From: Ardenticatenaceae bacterium
Lineage (GTDB): Bacteria; Chloroflexota; Anaerolineae; Promineifilales; Promineifilaceae
Length of the DNA: 64,000 nucleotides
NCBI GenBank assembly: GCA_020634455.1
Contig: JACKBQ010000001.1
Span: 2,232,001-2,296,000 of the forward strand
Reading direction: 5' to 3'
A program made the position numbers and the translations under genes. Positions 26,305-32,944 of this stretch are shown one piece after another; the stretch's first letter is position 1; each line of letters opens with the position of its first letter. Under the pieces are notes generated by a model. The model was not told where the DNA came from, ran no database searches, and saw nothing but the letters and a program-made list of their open reading frames with translations.

Positions 26305-27507
26305 TTAGTGGTGTGTATCGCTCAGCTCAGGAATGCTTAGGTTGAGGATGGGGGTGCCGGTACGGCCGTTTACCACCAATCGTTCCCCGCCAATCACCGC
26401 TACGCACTCATGCGGCACGTCGGCCAGCAGCTCGCGCAGGCGGGGCGCGTCTTCGGGGCGCACTTCCACCAGGAAGCGGCTCAACGATTCCGCAAAAAGA
26501 ATTACTTCGTCGGTGGAGTAGGCGGCGTGCCAGTCGCGCGGCACGTGGATGAATTGCAGTTCCGCGCCCAGCTGCCCGGCCCGGCACATCTGCGCCAGGG
26601 CAGCAGCGATGCCGCCCCCGGCGCATGGCTGGCACGCCTGCACCAATCCAGCCTGGATTGCCTGGTGCAGCAGGCGCAATCGCGTAAAAGTTTCTTCAGC
26701 TGGGCGGGGTAGGGTGCGGCTGCCCTCGGCGCGACCCCCGGCAGCATTGAATTGGCTGCCTCCCAGCTCGGCGCGGGTGTCGCCCATCACAAAGAGGAAG
26801 TTGCCCGCTTGTTTGAGGGCAGGCGTTACTGGCTGGCTGCCGTCTGGTCGCACACCGAGCGCGGTGAGGCGCAGCGTGTCGGAATTTTCACTGAGAGTGT
26901 ATTGGCCAAAGAGGAAGGGGGTTTGGTGGGAAACGGCCGTGTCAAAACAACCTTGCATCCCCCGCACCAAAATACCCAACTGCTCTGGCGCGTCTGGGGC
27001 GCGGCCATCAAATTCGGCCAGAAGGGCAATTTGCGCTGGATCGATGCCCGCAGCGACCAATTGGCTGATGGCCCGATTTGCTGCGGCCCAAGCCAGCGGG
27101 TACGGATCGAAGTCGGGCAAAAAGGGGCAGGCCGCGCGACTAACCGCCACATTTTCCGCTGCGGGATGGCGGTTTCCTGAAGCGTTACTTGGGTTAGCCA
27201 GAGCCAAAATCGCCAGCAGCCGTTCGCCCAGGCTGAGGCTTTGTCCCGGTGTTAAAGTGATTTTGGCCGGGCTGGTTGGCTGCCAACGGGCTTGGAGGGG
27301 CGGGGCTGGCAGCAGCGGTTGGCGGCCTTGAACGGCTTCGCTGCCCGGCACGGGCAAGCTGTTGAGAAGCGAAGGCTTGTTGATCTGCTCCGTGGCGGCC
27401 CAGATGGTGCTGTTGTGCAGTCCAGGGATGATTTGCGTTTGGCTGTTGTTGGTTTCCCCCGGCGGTGGGCCGCTGTATTCGATGGGCGTCTGGAAAAGTG
27501 GGTGCAT
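26305..27507 (-). CDS. Half-length PurL-like (AIR synthase-related) protein
   Basis: The 400-residue protein resembles the second half of formylglycinamidine ribonucleotide synthase (PurL), which uses ATP and glutamine-derived ammonia in purine synthesis. Matching stretches are FLFGQYTLSENSDT, FLFVMGDTRAELGGSQF (like the PurL GETxxELGGS motif), and QAGLVQACQPCAGGGIAAALAQM. The first ATP-binding half of PurL is absent, so it cannot be a complete enzyme alone. It may be a paralogue or one part of a split enzyme. I chose ATG 27507, four bases after the stop of the hydrolase gene; the longer frame overlaps that gene. Confidence 0.75.
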   Translation of the reverse strand: MHPLFQTPIEYSGPPPGETNNSQTQIIPGLHNSTIWAATEQINKPSLLNSLPVPGSEAVQGRQPLLPAPPLQARWQPTSPAKITLTPGQSLSLGERLLAILALANPSNASGNRHPAAENVAVSRAACPFLPDFDPYPLAWAAANRAISQLVAAGIDPAQIALLAEFDGRAPDAPEQLGILVRGMQGCFDTAVSHQTPFLFGQYTLSENSDTLRLTALGVRPDGSQPVTPALKQAGNFLFVMGDTRAELGGSQFNAAGGRAEGSRTLPRPAEETFTRLRLLHQAIQAGLVQACQPCAGGGIAAALAQMCRAGQLGAELQFIHVPRDWHAAYSTDEVILFAESLSRFLVEVRPEDAPRLRELLADVPHECVAVIGGERLVVNGRTGTPILNLSIPELSDTHH

Positions 27508-27511
27508 GGGT

Positions 27512-28387
27512 TTAGCTGTTAGCGTTGGCAGGCAGGCCAACCTGGGAATGTGTGCGAATAAATTCCAGCGCTTGCGGCCACAATTTTTTGTGGGCAGGGT
27601 CAAACGGCCGCATCGGTTCATGCCCGGCTTCGGGGAAGGTAACCAGCTTTTTGTCTGGGCCGGGCAACACCTTGTACAGCGTGTCTATGGTACCCGGCTT
27701 GACGGCCGGGTCGTGGCCGCCGCGAAAAATGATGGAGGGGGTGGTGAAGTTGGGCCAGAGAGTACGGCCGTATGCCGCCATCTTCACCATTTCCACCAAC
27801 GAACCGGTGGGGACGCGGCTCACCTTGGGCAGTTCGTTTTGCTGAAAATCCGGATTGTCAAAATCAATGGTGGGGTCAAAATCCAGCACCCGTTCGCGCA
27901 CCAGCTTGCGCATGGAGCGCAATTTGTGAGGGTAGAACCAGGGCATCACAAAGCGCAGAAACTTCATCCAGTTGAGCCGATCATCGGGTGCCTCGTAGAT
28001 GGGGGTGAGCATGACGAGGCCGCGCACGGTGGGGTTTTGCTGGCAAAGATGAGCTGCAAGTACCGCCCCCATAGAGTGCCCCATCAAGAAAATCTCATCG
28101 TACAAACCGTGTACGGTGTCAAAGGTTTCCTGGGCCTCGTCCAGCCACGCCTGCCGGGGGATTTTGTGCAGCTTATCGGGGTGATGACCGTGACCGGGCA
28201 GCAATGGACAATGCACCGAGACGCCATGATCTGCCAGAAAGTTGGCCATCGGGTGGGAGCTGAGTGGGCTGCCCAAAAAACCATGCAGCATAAGGAGCCC
28301 GATACGGCCGTTACCATTTTCGATACGGGCCAGTTCCGTGTAAGCGCGGCGTTCAGGGGGTACGTCATACGTGGGCGCAAATGGCAT
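27512..28387 (-). CDS. Alpha/beta hydrolase, esterase/lipase type
   Basis: The 291-residue protein has the complete alpha/beta-hydrolase set: oxyanion region MLHGFLGSP near 33-41, nucleophile elbow GHSMGA, Asp in FRGGHDPAV, and His in AGHEPM. It is similar in layout to Est30-like carboxylesterases and monoacylglycerol lipases, and has no signal peptide. It is followed with four bases between by the PurL-like gene, which suggests an operon but gives no clear functional link. Confidence 0.9.
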   Translation of the reverse strand: MPFAPTYDVPPERRAYTELARIENGNGRIGLLMLHGFLGSPLSSHPMANFLADHGVSVHCPLLPGHGHHPDKLHKIPRQAWLDEAQETFDTVHGLYDEIFLMGHSMGAVLAAHLCQQNPTVRGLVMLTPIYEAPDDRLNWMKFLRFVMPWFYPHKLRSMRKLVRERVLDFDPTIDFDNPDFQQNELPKVSRVPTGSLVEMVKMAAYGRTLWPNFTTPSIIFRGGHDPAVKPGTIDTLYKVLPGPDKKLVTFPEAGHEPMRPFDPAHKKLWPQALEFIRTHSQVGLPANANS

Positions 28388-28532
28388 GGAAACTTATCCT
28401 TTCTCCTGAGGAAGTGGTAAAACAATATGTTGGCTGAAGTGAATCTGGGCTAAATCTTTTTCTGCTCCGCAAAGAAATTATTCAATGCGGCGCAATTGTA
28501 TAAAGAAGCGGTAGCGTGGGCAAACATGAGGG

Positions 28533-29111
28533 CTAAAGTTTTAGCGTGAGTAGTGCGAGGGAGACGGTAAGCGCATGGCTAACAATGGCGATACGGCCGT
28601 CTAGCAAAGCATAGCGCAGATCGGTAAGCGGCACCCATTTGGCCATGCTGGAGGCATCCTGGTTTGGTGGCGGGGTAGTTTCGTGCTGCACTTTTTGGGC
28701 ACAAAAAAAGTAGCTGGCCCCGGTTGGCCGATCGGCCGCCATGATATGGCTACCCAGGTAAGACCAATGGTTTGTTTGCAAGCCTGTTTGGTGGAGGAGC
28801 GCGTTTTGAACGGCCGTAAACGGATCAGACCCGCAAGACAGTGAATGGCTTAGCACGTGCCAATACACACCTGTGCCTGTCTGGCGCCGGGTTTCAAACA
28901 CCAGCGCCTGCCCGGAACTGTTCAGCACCAAGGCATTTACATAATCCTGCTGGCAAATTGCAGGAACTTCCTGGGTGGGTATGGATAGTGCCAGCTCTAC
29001 AGTTTCCATTTGCGATAGTGACCCCTGCGGTAATGACTCGTCACTCGCCGAGGCATTGCTCCTATGAATTTGCTGAACGGCTTCAACAATTGGTAGTTCT
29101 TTTGGCAACAA
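28533..29111 (-). CDS. Nudix-fold-like protein lacking the catalytic Nudix box
   Basis: The 192-residue protein has the overall Nudix strand order (NALVLNSSGQALVFETRR, YWHVLSHSLSCGSDP, YFFCAQKV, KWVPLTDLRYALLDGRI). Where the Nudix box GX5EX7REUXEEXGU should be, the sequence reads GSDPFTAVQNALLHQTGL, so the Glu residues that bind metal are missing. If the assignment is correct, this is a pseudoenzyme or binding protein. The N-terminal 55 residues are polar and have no domain. The spacer 28388-28532 on the other side holds nothing that I can name. Confidence 0.6.
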   Translation of the reverse strand: MLPKELPIVEAVQQIHRSNASASDESLPQGSLSQMETVELALSIPTQEVPAICQQDYVNALVLNSSGQALVFETRRQTGTGVYWHVLSHSLSCGSDPFTAVQNALLHQTGLQTNHWSYLGSHIMAADRPTGASYFFCAQKVQHETTPPPNQDASSMAKWVPLTDLRYALLDGRIAIVSHALTVSLALLTLKL

Positions 29112-29302
29112 CTGGTGGCAATGTTCTGGCTGGGCACCCCGCCCCGTTATTGCAATATTTGCATACTGTAAAAGGAAAACATCATCTTTTCAATGTGCCG
29201 ATCTGCCTAGTAGCTAAGGTGGGCAACGGCCGTTCCGTTGCTATTTCGCACCAAAAAATCTTTAAAAACGGATAAATTGGGGGCTTGCCAAAAGCAAAAT
29301 GC

Positions 29303-29331
29303 TAGACAGAACCAGGTGGCTCGGCTATACT
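29303..29331 (+). promoter_or_regulatory. Sigma70-type promoter for the greA leader
   Basis: TAGACA (29303-29308) and TATACT (29326-29331) are separated by exactly 17 bases. A transcript from here would start near 29338 and have a leader of about 360 bases before greA. The rest of the 584-base spacer 29112-29695 holds one ACGGCCGT copy and the hairpin at 29380, and no gene. Confidence 0.5.
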
Positions 29332-29379
29332 AATCCTCGTTCACCGTACAGCAACCGTTAAGCAAAAACAGGAATTTCG

Positions 29380-29402
29380 CCCCGCACCGAGCGGGGTTCT
29401 TT
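29380..29402 (+). terminator. Attenuator-like hairpin in the greA leader
   Basis: CCCCGC (29380-29385) pairs with GCGGGG (29391-29396) over a five-base loop and is followed by TTCTTTGG. It lies about 45 bases after the predicted start. It could end a short RNA or act as an attenuator for greA. I see no known riboswitch motif. Confidence 0.4.
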
Positions 29403-29695
29403 GGTTAAATTTAGCCTTATTGTTGCTTCGAGGAACAAAAATTTTGTGGCCGATGCCACGCTATCGTTCACAAAAAATAAGATGTGTTCTTGTCCTGAAA
29501 TAATCTGCATTGGCTGAGAAGTTTCTCAACGTTTTGTTTCAGGGGTGGCCAATGGCTTACGTCATGGCCCGGTAAACTGCCTGGCAAATTTGTCGGGGAG
29601 CACACAAGTTTCCACTGAAATCAAACAAGTTTATAGAACCACGCACTGTTTCCGCACGAGGTGTGCCTGAATCATGTGTGTATGGAGAATTGGCA

Positions 29696-30181
29696 ATGGC
29701 CCAAGATTTTACAGATGTTGTCTATTTAACTGAAGAAGGTTTACAAAAAATTAAAGATGAGCTGGCGTACCTGAAGGGCGCGAAGCAAGAAGAGTTGGCG
29801 ATCAAGCTCCAGACGGCCATTGCTCAGGGTGATTTGAAGGAAAATGCCGATTACCATGCTGCCAAAGAGGAGCAGGGGTTTGTAGAAGGTCGCATTAAGG
29901 ACCTGGAAGATTCGCTGCGCCGGGCCAAAATCATTCAGGACGTTGGCCCGGCCGACAAAGTGCGCGTTGGCCACACGGTTACCGTGCTGGAGCTGGATGA
30001 AGATGAGGAGTACGAAGCTACCTACACGATTGTGGGAGCGCATGAGGCAGATCCCAGCAACGGCCGTATCTCCAACGAATCTCCATTTGGGCGCGCTTTG
30101 CTCGGCGCGAAGAAGGGGCAGAAAGTGGCGGTTATGACGCCCGGCGGCCAGATTGAGCTGCGTATTCAATCAATCAAGTAA
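29696..30181 (+). CDS. greA: Transcription elongation factor GreA
   Basis: GreA rescues backtracked RNA polymerase by stimulating cleavage of the 3' end of the RNA. The 161-residue protein has the N-terminal coiled coil with the acidic tip (GDLKENADYHAAKEEQGF, with the conserved DxxEN) and the C-terminal FKBP-like domain (SPFGRALLGAKKGQKV). The length is usual for the family. GGAGA precedes ATG 29696; an upstream in-frame start at 29663 would add 11 residues that are not conserved. A strong terminator follows. Confidence 0.96.
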   Translation: MAQDFTDVVYLTEEGLQKIKDELAYLKGAKQEELAIKLQTAIAQGDLKENADYHAAKEEQGFVEGRIKDLEDSLRRAKIIQDVGPADKVRVGHTVTVLELDEDEEYEATYTIVGAHEADPSNGRISNESPFGRALLGAKKGQKVAVMTPGGQIELRIQSIK

Positions 30182-30205
30182 TTTAGAAACACAACTGTTT
30201 GTTGG

Positions 30206-30240
30206 AACGGCCGTTTCCCCTGGGAAGCGGCCGTTTTTTT
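30206..30240 (+). terminator. Intrinsic terminator of greA built on the palindrome core
   Basis: AACGGCCGTTTCC pairs with GGAAGCGGCCGTT (one bulge or mismatch), and seven T residues follow. The hairpin arms carry the same CGGCCG core as the interspersed palindrome. It ends one base into the tail of the convergent ClC gene. Confidence 0.88.
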
Positions 30241-32305
30241 ATGCCTGTATGCTGCTCGCTGCCAAAAAGCAGTCACGCAGCTGCGCTTCATCTGAGCGGC
30301 GTACAAAAACAGAAAGCACATCATTTGGCTGGAGCACAGTGTTCCCGTGGGGCACCAGCAAAGAACCCTGGCGCCTTACCGAAACCACCACACATTCATA
30401 CGGCAACTGGGGCGCGACAGAAGCCAACGTTTTTTTCGCTGCCGGGCTTTCTGGCGTGATCTCGATATCCATAAAGCACATTTGTGGCGTGGACTGAAAT
30501 CGCAGCTTTTCGATATCCTGCTCTGGTTCCCCTTTGCGCCGTCTGGCTATCGCCACGTTGTAAGCCTTCACAATGTCAGAGCGGCGGATAGCGCCCACAA
30601 CCCGATGGGGATTTGCTCTGGTTACAACCGGCAACTTATTAATACCGCGCACGGCCAGCCGCTGCACAATTTCGCTTAGCGGCTCATCTTCAAAAGCGGT
30701 TAGCAAACGGCCGACCGTGGCAATATCCTGAACGTGCATGTCCTCATGATTTTCCCGGTTGGCTACCCGTTCATAGTCGCGCAAACTCACCATCCCCACC
30801 AGGTTCAAATCTTCATCCACAACGGGGAAGCTGTGATGGTGAGTCCGTTGCAGCAGGTCACCCAACTGCGGCAGGGGCATATTGGCCTGCACCAGGTAAG
30901 GGTCCACCGTCATGGCTTCTTTTACCTGCAAGTTTTGCATCACGTCCAGATCGCGCCCACGCTGCAAGCTAATGCCTTTGAGACGCAATTTCAAGGTATA
31001 GATCGATTCGGGGAAGAGGTATTCAGCCAGCAACGTAGACAGTACGGTGGCTAACATCAGGGGCAAGATGAGTTTGTAATCGTTGGACATTTCAAAGACG
31101 ATGAGAACGGCCGTAATTGGAGCCCTCGCCGCGCCAGAAAAAACGGCCGCCATCCCCACAATGGCATACGCGCCAGGGTTAATCGCCACCTCTGGCCAAA
31201 CCGAATGCGCCACAGACCCAACCATGCCGCCCACAACCGCCCCCATAAACAAACCCGGCGCAAAAACGCCCCCAGAATTGCCGCTGCCCAACGTAAAGCC
31301 CGTCGCCAGCATTTTGGTAATCAGCAACGCCCCCATCAGGCCCAAAGATAATGAAAAATCTTCAGCAATCGCTTCCCCAATGAATTCCAGACCTGGGCCA
31401 AGCGCCTGGCGCTGGGGCAGCAGCAAGGCAACACCCAGCGTAAGCAGCATGCCCAACCCTGCCTTGAAGGCCGGATGAAGCTGCCATTCGTCAAAGCGCT
31501 CCTCAAAAAAGTAAAGCATCCGAATAAACAAGACGGCTACCAGGGCAGCTAAAACCCCAAGAATGACGTAAAAAGGTAGTTCCTGAAAATGAAATGGGTA
31601 GGCAGGAACGCTAAAAGCGGGGCGATCGCTTAAGTAAATCCGCCCAATGACGCTGGCCGCCACCGAGCTGATAACCACAGCGCCAAAGTAACTCACTGTA
31701 AACTTCCCCAAAATCACCTCAAGGGCAAAAATTGCCCCGGCAATAGGGGCATTGAAAGTGGCCGAGATACCTGCCGCTGCGCCACAGGCCACCAACGTTC
31801 GTATCCGATCAGCAGAAAGATGGAGCAGTTGCCCAACGGTAGAACCCAGCGCCGACCCCACCTGAACAATGGGCCCTTCGCGTCCGGCCGAACCACCAGT
31901 GCCAATAGTTAAAGAGGAGGCCAGCACTTTAATCGAGGCGACGCGCGGCCGAATTCGGCCACCGCGCAGGGCCAGCGCTTCCATCACTTCTGGCACGCCA
32001 TGCCCTTTGGCTTCTTTGGCCCAGCGATTAACCACATACCCCACCAGCAGGCCCGCGCTACCCATTGCCAGCGCCAGGCCAACGACATCCCCTGTCCAAA
32101 TTTGCAGCTGCTCCGTGAACAGCTTTATCTGGCGCAGCAGCCAGACAAATACAACGGCTCCCAGCCCTGTGCCTGCCCCAACAAAAAGGGCAATCAATAC
32201 CATCACCAGCGCATCGGGTGGTTGAACCTGGTCAATATATTGGCGGAGCTTGTGTCCTACGCGCCAGATGAGGTCAGTCGTGGGTTTGTAACGGCCGTTT
32301 GCCAT
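30239..32305 (-). CDS. ClC-family chloride channel/transporter with CBS pair and TrkA_C-like domain
   Basis: The 688-residue protein has the ClC core to about residue 440. The three selectivity regions are KGHGVPEV, GTGGSAGREGPIVQ (with the gating Glu) and GNSGGVFAPGLFMG. Two CBS motifs follow (about 460-580), then a TrkA_C-like domain near 600-680. The position of the internal proton Glu of Cl-/H+ exchangers (second of EE in E. coli) is Val here (FALEVILGKF), which hints at channel-like or proton-uncoupled transport. The usual Ser of GSGIP is His. The CBS and TrkA_C parts would sense nucleotides in the cytoplasm. Confidence 0.93.
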   Translation of the reverse strand: MANGRYKPTTDLIWRVGHKLRQYIDQVQPPDALVMVLIALFVGAGTGLGAVVFVWLLRQIKLFTEQLQIWTGDVVGLALAMGSAGLLVGYVVNRWAKEAKGHGVPEVMEALALRGGRIRPRVASIKVLASSLTIGTGGSAGREGPIVQVGSALGSTVGQLLHLSADRIRTLVACGAAAGISATFNAPIAGAIFALEVILGKFTVSYFGAVVISSVAASVIGRIYLSDRPAFSVPAYPFHFQELPFYVILGVLAALVAVLFIRMLYFFEERFDEWQLHPAFKAGLGMLLTLGVALLLPQRQALGPGLEFIGEAIAEDFSLSLGLMGALLITKMLATGFTLGSGNSGGVFAPGLFMGAVVGGMVGSVAHSVWPEVAINPGAYAIVGMAAVFSGAARAPITAVLIVFEMSNDYKLILPLMLATVLSTLLAEYLFPESIYTLKLRLKGISLQRGRDLDVMQNLQVKEAMTVDPYLVQANMPLPQLGDLLQRTHHHSFPVVDEDLNLVGMVSLRDYERVANRENHEDMHVQDIATVGRLLTAFEDEPLSEIVQRLAVRGINKLPVVTRANPHRVVGAIRRSDIVKAYNVAIARRRKGEPEQDIEKLRFQSTPQMCFMDIEITPESPAAKKTLASVAPQLPYECVVVSVRRQGSLLVPHGNTVLQPNDVLSVFVRRSDEAQLRDCFLAASSIQA

Positions 32306-32367
32306 GCGTTCTATCCTTCAAACAATGTTGGTATCCGCGTATTTTACCGACTTTAGGAAAATGAGCA

Positions 32368-32397
32368 TTGACAGCGCCTTCATCAATCTGCTAACAT
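32368..32397 (+). promoter_or_regulatory. Promoter of the aspS T-box leader
   Basis: A perfect TTGACA (32368-32373) and TAACAT (32392-32397) lie 18 bases apart. The predicted transcript start is near 32404, just before Stem I of the T-box. Confidence 0.7.
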
Positions 32398-32527
32398 GCA
32401 CCCCCAACAATTCATATGCCAAAAGCGATGAAAGGGACAGGTTAATCGGCCCTTTGCTGCCCAGAGAGCGATGCAAGTTGCTGTGAGCGTCGCCAGCAAA
32501 ACCAGTTAATGACACCCTGGAGCTGAT

Positions 32528-32622
32528 CGGTGAACGGTGTTCGGTAAGCGGTAATCAGTGAACAGTAATTGGTAAAAACCGATTACGGATTACCAATAAC
32601 GGATAACCAAATAACCGAAACC
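32528..32622. repeat. Heptanucleotide repeat hairpin inside the T-box leader
   Basis: Seven heptads of CGGTGAA type (CGGTGAA, CGGTGTT, CGGTAAG, CGGTAAT, CAGTGAA, CAGTAAT, TGGTAAA) are followed by six or seven complementary heptads (AACCGAT, TACGGAT, TACCAAT and so on). The two halves fold into one long hairpin. It lies between Stem I and the antiterminator, where T-boxes have a variable linker, so it is probably an insertion that leaves function intact. Confidence 0.85.
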
Positions 32623-32748
32623 GGGTGCGCCCGTTACAGCGCCCAGGCTTAGGTGATTTGTGTACACAAATCCAGGCCGCAAGAGGCTTGCGTTAGGCTT
32701 CTCCTAACAACGGCAAATTGGTGGTGGCACCACGAGCGCAAAAATTGA

Positions 32749-32783
32749 CGCCCGTCCTCCAAATGTGAGGGCGGGCGTTTTTT
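32749..32783 (+). terminator. T-box terminator 1
   Basis: CGCCCGTCCTC (32749-32759) pairs with 32767-32777 with one G-U pair and a seven-base loop; six T residues follow. The 5' arm directly follows the T-box sequence, as required for the terminator/antiterminator switch. Confidence 0.85.
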
Positions 32784-32849
32784 GTGAACGGCAGGCGATG
32801 ACCTGCTGTTCACCGTACTCGTCCTCCAAGCAAGGGGGGCGAGTTTTTT
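32784..32849 (+). terminator. Second hairpin and second terminator in the aspS leader
   Basis: A 12-bp hairpin (32784-32795 with 32802-32813) is followed by a second terminator: CTCGTCCTCC (32818-32827) with GGGGGGCGAG (32834-32843), a six-base loop and six T residues. The 5' arm shares GTCCTCC with terminator 1, which suggests duplication. It could give a second round of attenuation. Confidence 0.7.
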
Positions 32850-32861
32850 GTTTTATTGGCC

Positions 32862-32926
32862 GTAGAGACGTTGCATTGCGTAGAGACGTTACATTGCGTA
32901 CAGACGTTGCATTGCAACGTCTCTAC
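32862..32926. repeat. GTAGAGACGTTGCA-family repeat, three direct units and one inverted
   Basis: Three 18-base direct units (CGTAGAGACGTTGCATTG and two variants) are followed by an inverted half. It lies directly before the GGAGG ribosome site of aspS. Confidence 0.88.
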
Positions 32927-32944
32927 CAACAATCGGAGGTTTTT

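Larger units (their letters stand above)
32404..32783 (+). promoter_or_regulatory. T-box riboswitch, Asp-specific, upstream of aspS
   Basis: The leader has the hallmarks of a T-box that reads uncharged tRNA. The Stem I opening is GATGAAAGGGACAGG (32427-32441). AGAGAGC (32463-32469) is followed by a stem (GATGC/GCGTC) capped by AAGTTGCTGTGA, the typical apical loop. The specifier is GAC (32511-32513), an Asp codon, followed by ACCCTGGAG. The T-box sequence GGTGGCACCACG lies at 32723-32734. The variable base in TGGC is C, which pairs with discriminator G73, as found in tRNA-Asp. A terminator follows at 32749. Low charged tRNA-Asp should favour the antiterminator and so aspS expression. Confidence 0.85.

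Noticed and set aside
27362..28420. 352-residue open frame antisense to the hydrolase gene
   Set aside because: The hydrolase on the other strand has a complete catalytic triad; the antisense frame has no motif.
32640..32720. Region of hairpins considered as a tRNA gene
   Set aside because: The hairpins do not fit the cloverleaf; they lie between T-box Stem I and the antiterminator and are explained by that riboswitch.
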